Part shown: positions 22,332-36,340 of the stretch, piece after piece
How the letters are laid out: every line of letters starts with the position of its first letter
How positions within the stretch are numbered: the stretch's first letter is position 1
Assembly: GCA_030562195.1 (NCBI GenBank)
Contig: CM060200.1
Location: forward strand, 1,116,001 to 1,180,000
Source: Nipponacmea schrenckii
Lineage: Eukaryota > Mollusca > Gastropoda > Lottiidae
DNA: 64,000 nt
Reading direction: 5' to 3'
Program-made: the position numbers and the translations under genes
Notes under the pieces: model-generated
What the model was told of the DNA's origin: nothing
What the model saw: the letters and a program-made list of their open reading frames with translations, nothing else
Database searches by the model: none

Positions 22332-25300
22332 GTAAGTTTTATTTTATTTGATTAAGATTTTGGTGAAAGATTAAAAACTTTATTTTATATTTTTATTTGG
22401 TACAGTAAGACATAGTCAGACAAATTTGAATTTAAGTTGTAAAGTTTGGAGGTTGTGCTACAATTGATTTTGTGTGGACCTTTGTTGATGTGATCAACTG
22501 ACAAACCATGTAGAAAACAATTTGGTTCAGCATTAACACGCTATTTTATAAATTATGCCTTCTTCTATAATTTGACTGAATGATGCATTTAGGTATCTTT
22601 TAGTATAGATTTTAATTCGTGATCAGTTTTGAAAAGTTTTAGACCAATATTGGATATTACATGTTTATCAAAAACATTTATATTTTTATTCGTGATAATA
22701 GAGGCGTAGGAATCACAACAACCTAGACTGATAAAAACAAATTTCAAGTTTATTCCTAATTCTGTAGAAACCATAGAATATAGAGGTGTTAGAAAACGAA
22801 ATTTGAATATTAAAAAAGAACCCTGCGTCATGTCGACATGATAACTGACGACACTCTCTATGATGTCATAAATTTATTAATTCGATAAATTTTATTGAAA
22901 AATTCAACGAAATTTCTTCAAGTTGAATAAATTCTCCGATATTTAAAATCAATATTCTATCTTTGGTAGTTTGAATGATGTCATTATAACCGAAGAATTA
23001 CGCTATCGGTTTTCTATTGCCCCACGGCAACTCGACATGACGTACTTCCCAGCGTCTGAGTTGATCACTAACGAGTTGAATTCTGCAATACCAGACGTTT
23101 TTTCGCTCCAAGCAGTTTTTTTCTAACTATGTCATTTGTTAGTAGTCGATAGCCTTGCCAATTGACGTGGTTTTATTAGATGAGGTTTTTCAATCGTAAA
23201 AGCCAATCTTGGTTGTTTATTGGTATATATTTGACTTACCTCTCCGTAAAATTGCATTTCAAATGAATTAGTCTTCCAAGTAAGTCTTAGATATTTTATT
23301 TGACTAGAGCATTTCTCCTGTATTTACATGTGTTTTGGAAACATAATCATCAGCAGGATATTTAGGACGTAAAGTAAAAGGCTAATCAACTAGAATTCAT
23401 CTTTCACTCTACCAATTGTGTTTCAGATATTGAATACTCATCAGGACTGGCTCATTTGTAACTGTAAGGATTGTTTAGACCTATTTTTTTTTTGCTGGTA
23501 TGTGTTTCAGATTTACAGTCTTTATCAGGACAAAAGTTGATTTCTATAATTTGATTTTGATCTATGAGCTAGGAAAGAAGATACTTATTGATTGATATTT
23601 GCAAAAAATTTCACCAATGAAAATTTTCCAATTTGGATATCTTACTAATATCTGGTTCATTTCGTCATGAATTCATAGTAATTGAATAAAATTTAAGCCT
23701 TTGTTTTTCTTTCAATAGTAATGAAAAAGTTGTTTACCATTATTTTCTAGAAAATTCAGGAAATATTTGATTGCCTTGGAAACTGATCTTGTAATTTCCT
23801 TGTTTTTGATGTCAGTTTGTTGACTAAAAGGTTTTTATGATTTCCTGATTGGAATATCAAACTGGTCAGTTGTCGGGGCAAGATAAATTCTTATCATTTG
23901 ATTGGCTGATTTAAATTTATCTGAATTATGATTGGATGAGGTTAATGAATTGTTTTGATAAGAGGACTAATGAATTTCCTGTGGCCTTCGTTAACTTGTG
24001 GGGGAGTGTTTACACGATAAAAACATGATCCACACTTTAAAACATTTCCGTTCAACTTTGACTTGAGTTTGTAAAAACAATATTTAATGATAGAAAATGA
24101 CTAGCTGATATTTTAGTGTTGATAAAATCACGGAAATCGATCCGGCTGACATTTTACTTTGTTTGAAGTTCTGATTTACATGGTCGTTGTTTTCTGAATT
24201 AAAAATATAAAATATGTTCAACATTGTAGGACAATTTACCACAATGTTGTCACAATATCAATTAAAGTTCAGGTTAATTAGTCCTCATTGATTTCAGTTA
24301 CCTGTATTATATAAAAAGCACTGTTGAACCAATGCTCAAATTAAAGAGAAGTAGTATATCTATAATAGTGTGTTTTCTCTACTACGTTGTTTAGAGATTA
24401 TAGTAAATTGGATTGTAGATATTTTTTCTATTCCCGAGTTTAATAGATGATAATGTTTTTATATGTTTGTCGATGTTTAAGCCAGTTTGTAATTCCGAAT
24501 TATATTAACCCATATCTTAACTTATGAGAAATTAGTTGGGAATTAACAGGTATTATTGGAATTAACTTAAAAAATAATCTCTTTAACTTCCGCGTTATAA
24601 TTTGTCTACTATTTTTTTTAGAATTTTCTATAATCCTATTAAAATTAACATATTGTTTTGAAATTCTGTTTTCCAACTTGCCTCATTTCCTGTTTCGTTA
24701 TTATTTATAACAATTTACATAAAATAGAGATTTATTACTGTTGGTGTACCATTTATATTTCTGTATTGAATTAATATTATTTGATTAGAAACGTAGAAAT
24801 GCGTGAGAATTGTTGTTTGTGTATATATTATCTCGGTAGATGGGTTGCCATGTTTCAATGATTCAATCAAATGATTTAAGATGATACTGTGTCATACATT
24901 GTAAGGTTTTATTGAAATGTTTTTATCATTTCGTGTTGTGTTATTGACTGAACTTCTATCTTGTACAAATCATTCAATAGCGTGGACCTTTACCGACAAT
25001 AACAAATCCTTTAGAAGCTGTAACAATTAATCATAAATAAAAATTTATTTCCCTGTTTTGGACAAAATAGATTTATTTTTAATCCGTGGTAAATCCAACA
25101 CGAGTGTATGCGTCATAACAACTCCTCAATTTATGCAAATGATTTGGGTTTTTACGCTGAGCCTTCGAATGAAATGAAATTCCCAGATATTCGAATAAGG
25201 TTTAGTAAGATTATTTCATTGAGAAATGACTCCACCATATTAGTATATATTGAGACGTAACGAAAATTTCGCTCAGTCTACCGAGTTGCTCAACCTGGAT

Positions 25301-26325
25301 ACGATACGCTCTTATATTTGTCTGTGTTTTAAACAATGTTTAAGAGTCACAGTTAAAAACCCATGTTTTAAAGGTAAAGGACTGATTCCAATTAGTAATT
25401 TGATCTTAAATTAATTAATTCTGGAGAGATCTTTACTGATTTTATCGTGATTCAGTTTGATATGATATGAAACAAATTTAAAATAATAGAATATCTTAAT
25501 GTGACCCTTTGTATAGATTTTCAACCATTACTATTTCAATTTGAAATAGTAGAATTGGTGGCAGGGATGAAGTAAATACCAAAATTTCCACCTAAAATTT
25601 TTGTGTATACTCCTTTCAGCAATTCTGAATATGTCAGATTTGTTGGATTCTTATTTTGGAATAACTTGTCAGACTGCATTTTTAAAGGTTGACTGAAAGA
25701 TTCTGAGAGATGTGTGAACCCAGAGCACTGGTCTCCGAGATTAGTCACCTCTTCTAGGGCTGGTATCGATTATTTTCAACAGAAATTGACACAAACTGAA
25801 TTGAACTTGGAGATAAACAGAGGGCTATTGAATCTCACGCCGACATGGTGACGAATAAACACCTTGACGATTACACTCCCTGACGTCAAACTTCGTTAAT
25901 CTGTTTGTTGGTACTCCGCGAAGATTATTTTCTTCCTTGTTTATTCATCTTTAATTCATTTAATGATCTTCTACTTTCTCTCACTCCTCTCACTATTGAC
26001 TTAATGATTAAATAATTAAGAGTGTATGTTATTTGTGTGATCAGTGAAACTGGGTATAGGATGTTGGAAATCGGCCTTTGACCTTTGACCTTATTCAACT
26101 TTCCAATGAATCATTTTTATATTTAAAAATCAGGACACTTTTGTATCAAGCTAATGTTTTCAATTTTTTTAAGATTATCGAAATAAAATTATATCCTTTG
26201 TTCAGTTTTTTCTTTCAACCCTTGAAAATTTTTTCAGTAATAAGTATAACAATCTTTGTACCCAATTTCTTTTCAGTTTTTAAATACAATAGGCTTAATT
26301 TTTGAATTTTTTTCATGTTTTTCAG
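22332..26325 (+). other. Presumed PDE4 intron
   Basis: Lies between the candidate 22292 exon and the first conserved exon. No other coding block was found. ORFs at 22589-22831 and 25536-25748 show no conserved motif, and that at 26215-26448 is the antisense of the real exon. It contains a perfect DR1 element near its 3' end (26079-26091). Confidence 0.5.
26079..26091 (-). promoter_or_regulatory. Perfect DR1 nuclear-receptor element
   Basis: TGACCT-T-TGACCT, i.e. AGGTCA-A-AGGTCA on the - strand, the consensus for RXR/HNF4/COUP-TF-type dimers. It lies 235 bp upstream of the first conserved PDE4 exon. The perfect 13-mer is visible; function is inference. Confidence 0.4.
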
Positions 26326-29300
26326 ACAAGCAACAGGAATTAGATATCCCAACATTAAAAGTTGATCAAGTTCAAACGTTGCCAGACCCTGTCGAATCCA
26401 CGCGACCAATGTCCCAGATATCTGGGGTCCGTAAACTGAAACACGCAAACAGTTTTACTGGAATCGTGCCCCGGTACGGAGTGGAGACCCCACACCCTAA
26501 CGAACTGGCCAAGGTAATTATATTAATTATTATTAATTAAATCGAGAAGTCTGCCCTGATGATGGGTTGAGTATCGAAAACTTGTGTCAATACCTTAAGA
26601 CTATCGAAGGATATAGACAAAGCTTCTATATTTTTGTTTTTGTTTTAAGGCTAAGTGGCCTTCTCGCTGGTTGTCCTTGCTAAATGTAGAGCAAATTGGA
26701 CACAACTTATAAAAGTGTGACATAAAGAACAAAATGGTTGAATGAAACTAACCTTCCTTAAGACGTCATTGAGGTCATTTAAAGGTCGTGGAATGCGGGG
26801 AGGTTAAAGAATGCAAGAGAGGTTGTGAGTTGAACGTGGGTTGTCTGTAATCGGGAGTAAATAACATCGCTAAGAGACTGGATAACTAAAGATTTACACT
26901 AAGCCGTCAGTAATATGGAACGATTTTACGTCAATTGACATACACCAAAACAACAACAAACCAGGTTCAACATTGTTTCTAGATTTTGTATTGATTTAAA
27001 TTATGGTTGAAAATGAAATATACCTAAAACATCATTCATAGTGGATGTTGATATCAGATAAACATTATTATCTATGTGGACTCTCTGAAACTGAAAGGAA
27101 TGACAGTTGACATCAAGTCATTACACGAGATCTTCAGGGTTCTGGTGACCATTATTTTCAATAACTTGTAAAAAAATTTAAATTTATTAAAAGTTTTAAA
27201 TAACAGTCAAACAAGACTGGCAAATATGTAATAAATTTAATTGTAGTTAAGCTTCTAAAGCTGGACATGACTGGTAATTATGAAAGAGTCAAAAATCCTT
27301 CTGTTATATGATACACTCTATGGCCATCAGCTGATTCAATAAATGTGTTTGGCAGCATTATTTAAATTCTCCATATCAATCCAGTCTGTATAAATACTAG
27401 ATCAATTGAAATAAAAAAATACACGAATTGTTGACAGATTCTAAATCTTGTGTGTTTCCAAACGATTTTTATCGTACCCAATCAACTTGCCAACTTTAAA
27501 TATTTTTCATACGGAGAATCTGTTTTTCAAACGGGCGTTATGTAATTCTTTTTACCACATTCAGTTCGTTCTTTGACAGAAGTTTAATTTTTGGGTTTTT
27601 GCCGTTAAGGTATGTTTACCCTAGTTAAGTCCTGACAAAGTTTCAGAGTTTATATTTTTTCCACGGAACAAATGCACTTGGATGATTCTGAGTTAAAAAA
27701 AAACAGTTGTCCTTGATCGTCAAGTCTGTAGTCGTAACAAATAATTCCTTCAATGTTGTCATGTTTGAATAAACCTTCTGAAATTATTTGGTTTTAAACC
27801 ATTTGAAATCTTCAACATTGTTAATGTGCTATTTCGTATAGGAACCAGAAATCATAACACATCATTCTGGTTTTAGCAAATTCTGTCCAGTCCAAACCAA
27901 AACAGAAAATATTATAATCCTTCAATATAATATTAATAAATAATAAATATAAATAATAAAACAGTTATTATGGATGGATAATTCTAGAATATTTACTATT
28001 TTTGAAAAATTTTTGCTAAGGATCTATAATAAAGGAAACTCAGATTTTAAAAAAAGATATTGGCGTGCCGAAGTCTACGAAACCTATTTCGTACTCTGTG
28101 TTGACATATTTTAACGTTGTAGGTAAAAAGGATGTAAGTATTTTGCAGAAAAGTCACGAATATTGGCTCACTGTTACTGTGCAAGTCACAGATGTAGTCC
28201 AATTATTTGATTTTTAACGACGTACATCGTTAGTAGTTTTCTCCTGACTTTAGCAGTCTACCAATGTCTTTACCTCATCAAATATTGACTCTGGCATTCC
28301 TAGGGTTATTAAAGTGTTGACAGAGATGTAAAAAACGAGCGGTAATCTACCAAAACTAACTCAATAGTAACGAATGGTGTTGGACCGTAACTCCCACCCA
28401 TCTCATCTTAGTACACTTCTTTGACGTAATTTTTTAAAATTTTTGTAAACAAACTTGGCAAATTTATCTTTACTAATCTTCTTAGGTTGCCGTTTATTGT
28501 GTTTCTTTGTTGATTACTGCATTTAAAACAAACCAAACTATTTCATATAGCACACAGTAAGAGGATTAACTTTTTCAAAAATTATATTTTTAACACAATT
28601 ACAAAAATTCTGCATTGTTTAACTTGCACTCATTATAGGTTTTTTTTAAATATTTTTTTTATTATTTTATGATTAATTAATTTTTCTTAATGACCTAACA
28701 CCATCTTAAGAAAGATTAAAATCCTTTTTTACTTAAAACTTTTTTTTAGAAACTTTTAAAAGTAATATGTCTTTACTTTATGATGTCCTTTTAAGTCCAT
28801 TATCTGTCACTATTTTTATTAACGATTGTAAAATTGGATTTAGTGAAGTTTCTTTAATTTTAAAAGAAAGTGGAAAAAGGATTAAGTTATTTCTTACCAT
28901 ACTAATAGCATTGTCATGTTGAACACGACATATATAGAATGTTGTCAGATCATGAATGAGTTAAAGCAACCCAAGTCCACAGAAAAATATATTCAAATCT
29001 GTAACTTCGCCAAGTAACTTTTAAAATATAATTGAAACAAATTTTCTTAAAATATATTTAAATCAGATTTATAATTATGAATTAAAAACAAAAAACCGAA
29101 TATAACTCTGATTATAACTCTTAAAATCAGGTTAATATTGACGAAAGAATAAAGTATTTCACAATGTGGAACCAATCGGATTTATTCCAGTATATCTTGT
29201 CCTCAGGTGGAATCAAAGTTATAAATGGAAGACAAAGAATTCCTGAGGGAGGGGTTTAAAGCTGAGGGAATTAACCCTCTGTTTGTTTTTAGATGTAACC

Positions 29301-32300
29301 TGTTATTAAAACAATACGAATTCCATTCGGAAGTTATTTTTTATATAAAATTAAATATTTTACTCTTTAATGGAAGTTTCGGTTTAAAATCGTAAAAGAT
29401 ATTGAGAAGTGTTATAAATGACAATGCAGAGAGTCCACATAGCTAATATGGTTATTTGTTATTTTCTAGTAAATGTTTAGTGTTGAATAATAAATGTGTG
29501 GGAAGGGGTGAAGGTGTTACCCCCCCCCCCCCTTGCAAGCCCCACAAAGGAAGTTATGTATATGATAGTTGTTTAATGTATTATATCTGTATATTTTCAG
29601 TATTTGGGAGATATCGATAAGTGGGGAGTAGATATGTTTAAGATTGCCAACTACTCCAATAATAAGCCTCTAACTGCAATAGTCTACACTATATTTCAGG
29701 TTAGTAGGCTGCCTTTTCTATCCCATATTCACTGGCATGACCAGGGCCTCTTGTGCGAAAAAGAGAAGGCTTATGCTGCTGTTCTGGCAAAATTTTCCCT
29801 CATTGCACACTGCATGGCAACGCCAATATTCATCAACCCATTATATGCAGAGTAGGACGTGACACTCCATTCATTTCATTTTGTTTCAGTGGAATTTTAT
29901 GATTTCTAAATTTCCCGTCTTATTTTTTAGGAACGAGATTTATTAAAGACGTTTAAAATACCTGCTCCTACCCTGATTACATACATGATGCACCTGGAGG
30001 AGCACTATCACCACGACGTCCCGTATCATAATTCGATCCATGCCGCTGACGTCACCCAATCTACACATGTCTTGCTCTCAGTTCCTGCTTTAGACGTAAG
30101 TAGTGGCTTTTATTCTTAGACTCCAGGAGAGGAGAGATTCTCAAAATTTCGTACCGAATTCGACTTGAGAAAAATTAATACGTAAGAATTAAACTTCTTA
30201 GGTTTTTAATTCAAGCTCTCTTTCTGTTCCGTCTGTTGACATTTACTTTGATTATATTTTTTGAAGTTTACACTAATATCACTTTATAACTTAGCTGTCC
30301 TGATGAGGATTATGTATCTGAAACATGAGAAGAGTTCGTTAATTTTAGGGTGAAAAGACCATGTTAAATACACAATTTAACAAATGTCCAGTTTTCATTT
30401 ATTATCACATATATTTTGTAATGTAATGATTTGGGTTTGGTTATTTCACTGATTTCGGCAGCATGAAGCTTCGATAGCTTTCGAATAAATCTTAGCTTGT
30501 ACACAAATCTTTGCTTGTTTTTTTGCTTGGAAAATTTTGGTAGCTTTGACATTTCTTCGAGCTTTAAAAGTACACATGGTGTTGGAAAAGGGCTTAATAT
30601 TTTTAAGATTATGAATGATAACAATGATCATTAAAATCTACATCCATTTTATTTCAAGATTCTTGAAGTTATTGAGAAGAAAGATAGTCATATTTCAAAT
30701 TTGTAAATTGACTTCTTTTAGGATTTCTTCTCTCAAATTCTTCCGATTTTAATCAGTGCCCTTTCTTTATTTCAGAATGTTTTTACTGATTTAGAAATTT
30801 TGGCGGCAATATTTGCGTCTGCTATCCATGATGTTGATCATCCTGGTTTAACCAATCAGTATCTTGTAGCTTCAGGTAAGCATCGCCATCTATTATTGAA
30901 TCATATAAAGGTAGATAACTCTTTTTAAAAAACTACTTAACCTGATTTAAGAGTGTTCACTGGATAGAGAATCAACTGTGATTGAAATTTAATAAAGACG
31001 TGAGTATATTTGCGGAAATGTCGCAAGTTATTTGTTAAAGTAATTGTTTTGAAGAATTGTATTTGTGTTAAATATGATATTTATGTTTGGTTTTAAAATG
31101 TTGTTTTTAAATTTTCAGGCTCTGAATTAGCGTTAATGTACAATGACGAATCAGTTTTAGAAAATCATCATTTAGCTGTGGCATTTAAACTTTTACAAGA
31201 GGAAAATTGTGATATTTTTGCAAATTTGGGTAAAAAACAGCGACAGACGTTAAGGAAGATGGTGATAGATATGGTGTTAGCAACAGATATGTCGAAACAC
31301 ATGACTTTACTAGCTGATTTAAAAACGATGGTAGAAACGAAGAAAGTTGCTGGTTCCGGTGTTTTGTTATTAGATAATTATACCGATAGAATACAGGTTA
31401 GTCTTACTTTTCATTGGTTTATATTTTTAAATGGCTGTCATTTGATTTGTTGACGATATTATGTACCTGTACATCGTATGGATTAAATTTGTATGTTACT
31501 TCATCAATAGTGAAAATCTATTGTCTTTTTACCGCAAGAAAAGAAATAAATGGAGTTTTACACCCTACACTTCTGCATTTAATGGGTTAATAAGACAAGC
31601 TATACTTATAAATGAAATTAAAGTAGTTTTACTTCCTACACTTCTGCACCTAATGGGCTAATAAAGACATGCTATACTTATAAATGAAATTAAAGTAGTT
31701 TTACTTCCTACACTTCTGCACCTAATGGGCTAATAAAGACAGGCTATTTTCCCCCAAGTTGTTGATCCATGTTTATAAGTTGTTGTTTTTCCTTTCAGGT
31801 TTTACAGAATATGGTTCACTGTTCCGACTTAAGTAACCCCACAAAACCATTAGAATTATATAAAATATGGGTTGATAGAATAATGAACGAGTTTTTTGAA
31901 CAGGGCGATGCAGAACGAACTCGTGGTTTAGACATTAGTCCGATGTGTGACAGACAAACTGCTACAATTGAAAAATCTCAGGTATGCATCAACTTAATTT
32001 CTACTATTTCATTGGTCAAAAAACCACATATCATAGGATGCTGATATCACAGACAAGACAGTTTGTGGATAGATGACAAGTTAACGTTCGCTTCTAGCGG
32101 ATGCTGATATCACATACTAGGTAGTTGTTGGTAGATGACAAGTTAACATTCGATTCCAGCAGATGTTGATATCACAAACTAGAAAATTGTTAGTATTCTT
32201 AGAAGTTGTTATTTGGACTACATAATACCTCTTATATACTAACAGATATAACAGATATGAATACTATACCACATGTTACAAAATTTTATTTTGCTCTTTG

Positions 32301-32639
32301 ATATTTTTGTAGGTTGGTTTTATTGACTATATTGTTCACCCGTTATGGGAAACATGGGCCGACTTAGTTTATCCGGATGCTCAAGACATACTTGATACAC
32401 TAGAAGACAATCGTGATTGGTATCAAAGTATGATCCCTGTCAGTCCCTCGTCTAGTTTTTGTCGGAGCAGCGGAGAAATGGGAGAGGACAAAGAAGAAGA
32501 AACGAAATTTCAGTTCCCAATGGAGGACGAGAAGGAGGGAGATTCTAGTGATTCATTAGTGATTCGCGTAACAGACAGTCAAAAGTCAGGACAAGAATCG
32601 AAAGGTTCGAAAGATAATAGGCATTTAGATAAGAAATGA
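26326..32639 (+). CDS. PDE4: cAMP-specific 3',5'-cyclic phosphodiesterase 4 (catalytic exons)
   Basis: Hydrolyses cAMP to AMP in cytosol and signalling complexes. Exons: 26326-26513, 29601-29699, 29931-30095, 30776-30875, 31119-31396, 31799-31981, 32313-32639; all junctions keep frame, stop at 32637. The first exon starts just after UCR2 (Asp-Lys-Gln-Gln-Glu) and has the PDE4-type [11 protein letters not shown] phrase. Metal and catalytic motifs are intact: [14 protein letters not shown] in the third exon, [10 protein letters not shown] (the HDxxHxxxxN signature) in the fourth, ATDMSKHM in the fifth, and [20 protein letters not shown] with the cAMP-orienting Gln at the start of the last. The C-terminus keeps Pro-Val-Ser-Pro, matching the ERK site, and Phe-Gln-Phe, matching the ERK docking motif of vertebrate PDE4. 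The tail after that is short, acidic and Ser-rich. UCR1 and UCR2 exons were not found; they may lie upstream of this window. 445 residues plus an N-terminus. Confidence 0.97.
26514..29600 (+). other. PDE4 intron
   Basis: 3.1 kb between the first two conserved exons; donor gtaatt, acceptor ttttcag. No element recognised except a 13-base C-run at 29520-29532. Very AT-rich between 28430 and 29100. Confidence 0.8.
29715..29885 (+). mobile_element. SINE 3' fragment in a PDE4 intron
   Basis: Shows aaggcttatgctgctgt, cattgcacactgcatgg, and the end block gtaggacgtgacactcc then attcatttcatt. Headless copy inserted 15 bp after the exon ending at 29699. It lets the exon's frame stay open for 156 bp past the donor, which makes a false longer ORF. 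Confidence 0.8.
31548..31745 (-). repeat. 72-bp tandem repeat derived from the SINE tail
   Basis: About 2.7 copies of a 72-73 bp unit in a PDE4 intron. On the - strand each reads ttagcccattaggtgcagaa then gtgtaggaagtaaaac, i.e. the SINE end block. The copies at 31636 and 31709 are almost identical. Confidence 0.8.
32033..32185. repeat. 62-bp repeat, three copies
   Basis: gatgctgatatcaca recurs near 32038, 32100 and 32163 with tagatgacaagttaac between. It lies inside the last PDE4 intron, 130 bp before the terminal coding exon. Confidence 0.75.
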
Positions 32640-35600
32640 GATGGGTTTGAACTCGTGTTATTCTCTTAGCAACAAGAGATGTATCATGTCATCATATCGC
32701 CAAGGTAACAATTGTCATCAGACACCAGAGGATGCTGGGAAAAAGAAAATGGCTTTGTGATATGAATTGTGGGATCTCAGGAAGTTATTACGATAATTTA
32801 CAATCTTTTTCACGGCCAAAACATTGATGGCAAATATCTAGGTAACTCTTGACGTCTTGTGTTCCTCGTGTCCTAGCAATGAGTACCTACTTCCTGTTCC
32901 CATTAAGATGCATTATGGGATAACAATGTGATCATTATTAAACTCTGTGCTGTGCTCCCTGAATGAGAACCTTTTATGGACAGATTGGAATGACAAGAGC
33001 TGATTTTATTGGTTAGTTTGAATTTTTACTGACCAATCGTATTGTTTCAGCTTAATTTAAGTATCTGTGGTAAATTGTTTCTTTTTTCAACTTAACTGTG
33101 ATATTGTGTTAATCAGTTAGTTGGAATTTTAATTATTAAATTGTTAATGAACTTTTTTTAATTAGTGACTGAGGTAGATTTAATGTTGATTAACTCAAAA
33201 TGTTTAAAGATAACGGATTTTTTTTTCAGTTAATTTGATATTGTGTTTAATTAGAGATCATTTTAATTCTAACTTTGAAAAGAAAATTTTACATTTGTGC
33301 CGTGTCATTCCATTATTAATTGTTGAGCGAATGTATGTGTAAAGTTATGTGTGTGCATGCATGAAAAATTACTTAAATGAGAGAAAGAAAAGAATGAAAG
33401 GTTTAGCATCTCGTTGTTGTTTTTTGTTAATTTATTTATTAATTCATCTACTGATGAAACCTTATCATTATTATTAATAACGAAAAAAATTTGTTCAAGT
33501 TTTAACTTTAATTCATGTTTGTATTTTATTTGTCAGAAAAATATCTGTCGTTTTTGAAATTTGACCAACGTATATTGCATCTTCTAAAAAAGGGTATCTG
33601 TGTATCACATGCTTCTTTAATAGACGAAAGATTTTGCCGAACAATCCTCTGCTGATATTAAAGCACCTGCCGAATTAGGCAGCAAGATTCAGGGACATCC
33701 ATTTAAATTCATAATGACTATTGGCAAGGCTTTATCTCTCTCGTGAGAAGAAATATCAATTGTTTACTAAGTAGGCCTAATTGTTATGGAGCATTTACCT
33801 CTAAAAGGTTTTACAAAGAAGATCTTGTTGGTTGGTCAAATTTTATCAACCACAGTGGATTTTTTGATGTCTTAGTTTCTGACAGGAATGTTAATGGTTT
33901 TACTTCCCCCCTACCCTAATTCTCTGGATTAACTCCCCTTTTCCTCACCCTGCCTCTTCTAACTTACTTTCGTATTGACTGTGATATTGTAGAAAACCTC
34001 ATTTCCGAGTCAAAAATACTCAACTTAGCTTCTTATGAGGACTGTCAATCTAATATTTGCTTGAAAAGTAGGTCAGAGATATTTATGCACATGCTGGGAC
34101 AGATTTGATTGATAAATTATACGGTTCTTCCCATATAATCTATAGAAGATGACCTGAATTTAAATTGCTTCAAGTCTCATTCGTCTATAAATAAGAAATG
34201 ATAAAATCAAGTCAAAAGAAATTATTTTTCTTAGATTTGAATAATATTTTGCACTCTCTTAGAATTGGAAAGTTTTAGAAAATAATGATCTTGGAATGTG
34301 ATAGTCCTGATCTAGGGGCCACAAACCTTTTTCATGCTTAACTGAGATTTTACACAATTTCTTAAACAGCTATTACAGTTTCCTACATGATTGTATCAAC
34401 GTATTTCTTTGGACAAAATCCTTCTGGCATTAATTCACCTTTTTAATGTGAACTCAGTAGAGCATGGGAAATGTTTTGTGACCTGGGGGTGTATTTATAC
34501 AAGAAGATACTGCCAAAATTGCATGAAGTTTTATTTTTCAATAAATATTTCATCAATTCTTTGGTTGAATAGAAATCATTATTTTTGGACTATGTTGCTA
34601 TGTAATCTAGTCTTCAGTCTTGAATGTACAAGACTCTTTCGCGATTTTTCTTGCTGAAAGCAGAATTTTAGATCTACTATTGCAACATTGTTCAACATAG
34701 TGTTCTAGTGTCTCCAAAAAAGTGTACTGCAATTTCTTTTTTGAAATTTAAATCGAATCTAGTCTTTTTTTCTTTAATTTTCTTCTAATTTAGGATCCCC
34801 TGAACATTGCAAAAATACAAATTTCTAGGAAAATGAAGTTTGTATATTAGGTGCTGTAAATCTCTGAATAGTTCTGGAAATAATCTGGCAACACCAAAGC
34901 CTCGTACACTCAACCTATTTAAAACCATAACTTCATGAACACATTTGGTTATTTTGACAGAATGTGGCCATGAAGTAGATAACAAACCATTTACTTATGA
35001 AACATTCAAATTGGTTAATCTGCAGATCCCTGTAGACCAATTACCTGCATGAGTTTCATGCTCGTTTCCAAGCACAGGCACAGACACCATATTTGAAAAA
35101 TATCAAACTATGTTTGAGATGGCTATGAAGAGTCTAGTTGCTGCCAGTTTATAAAACCGAATTATAAATCTAATCTTTACACCTTAGCCTGTAGAAATTC
35201 TGTTAAAACTATGTTACAAGAATAAAATTCTTATAAATCCTTAGTATTTTTTATGTTATTTTAAAAAAACGAACAAATAGTGACTGTTTTAGCATAGGCA
35301 ATGATAAAGCATGAATAAAACCCTTTTAGAAGACTACAAAAAAAAACCCACAATATATTTAACTAGTTTAATAGGACAGAATAAAGAAGCATTCTACAAT
35401 AGACAAAGATTCCAGTTGAAAGAACAAGATAAAATCAGTGATGAAAGGCAAATAATACAAATACCTTCTGATACGAACAGAATGTAGGATTATTTCTGAA
35501 CACTATGGACTATTAAACAACCTAGTAAAAATGAAGACCATCAAGTTTTTAAATGGTTGATTACTTGGTGTTTTTTATTTTTCTGTAAAAGTCATAGAAT

Positions 35601-36023
35601 CGGAAACCAACTCTTTCATTTTGTATTTTCATAGATCAGATAAAATTGTGATATTAAAGCGGCAATTGTGGAAATCCTGTCTTTAGTTGTTAATTTTAAA
35701 TGAAGTTATCACAGTATACTTGCTCACCTTTTAGCAACTGATGCACTCGTTTTTAAATTTCTCAAAATGATTTAATTGCAACATATAGATCTACAATTGT
35801 AGACGTGATTAATGTATAGACGTAAACTTAAATACGTCAGACAAAATAGGGGGGAGATCAGATTTGTCAGGCAAGCAGTAATTCTTACTACACACAATAA
35901 TGCAAAAGTAAAATGAAGTTTTCAGACTTGTATAGAATTTTGGAAGAAATACAACACATCTAGGAACCTCCAATTAATGTAACAGGATTGTGGTCCTGTC
36001 CAATGAAATGGATTTAAAATAAG
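32640..36023 (+). other. PDE4 3' UTR followed by unassigned spacer
   Basis: The 3' UTR should begin here; no AATAAA is seen in the first kilobase, and an ATTAAA at about 33135 and an AATAAA at about 35221 are possible poly(A) signals. From 33580 to 35260 base composition is less skewed and several broken frames look coding-like (for example 34391-34657), but I recognise no family and stops are frequent. It may be a decayed transposon or pseudogene. Confidence 0.35.
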
Positions 36024-36340
36024 TTAAAGTGATACTGCCTCTTAAGATGAACATATTTAAATTCTCAAGAATGGTCAATATGAGTATATATTTATCAGTG
36101 AACTGACCTGGTGTCATAAAGTAACAGAATCCCTTAAAATCTGGAAAACTCACACACTAAGCATTCAATTTATTAAGCCTTTTTCAATAATCAATCACAT
36201 TTTTTATTGATAATTACTAAGTTCTTTTGGATTTATCAGATTATTTAAAAATTCTGTTGTTATTTATGGCACCAGGTATATCTACTGAGGAATATATGAA
36301 ATTCGAAATTTTGTTCATTTTAGGAACAGTATTCCTTTAA
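36024..36340. mobile_element. TTAA-flanked MITE, 317 bp, best preserved copy
   Basis: Left end TTAAAGTGATACTGCCTC; right end, read in reverse, TTAAAGGAATACTGTTCC. TTAA sits at both outer edges, as expected for a TTAA target-site duplication. The interior contains acctggtgtcataaagtaac and, in the other half, a caccaggtatatctactga block, so the two halves are diverged inverted copies. No coding capacity. Related copies are at 12962, 49923, 52610 and 63595. Confidence 0.75.
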
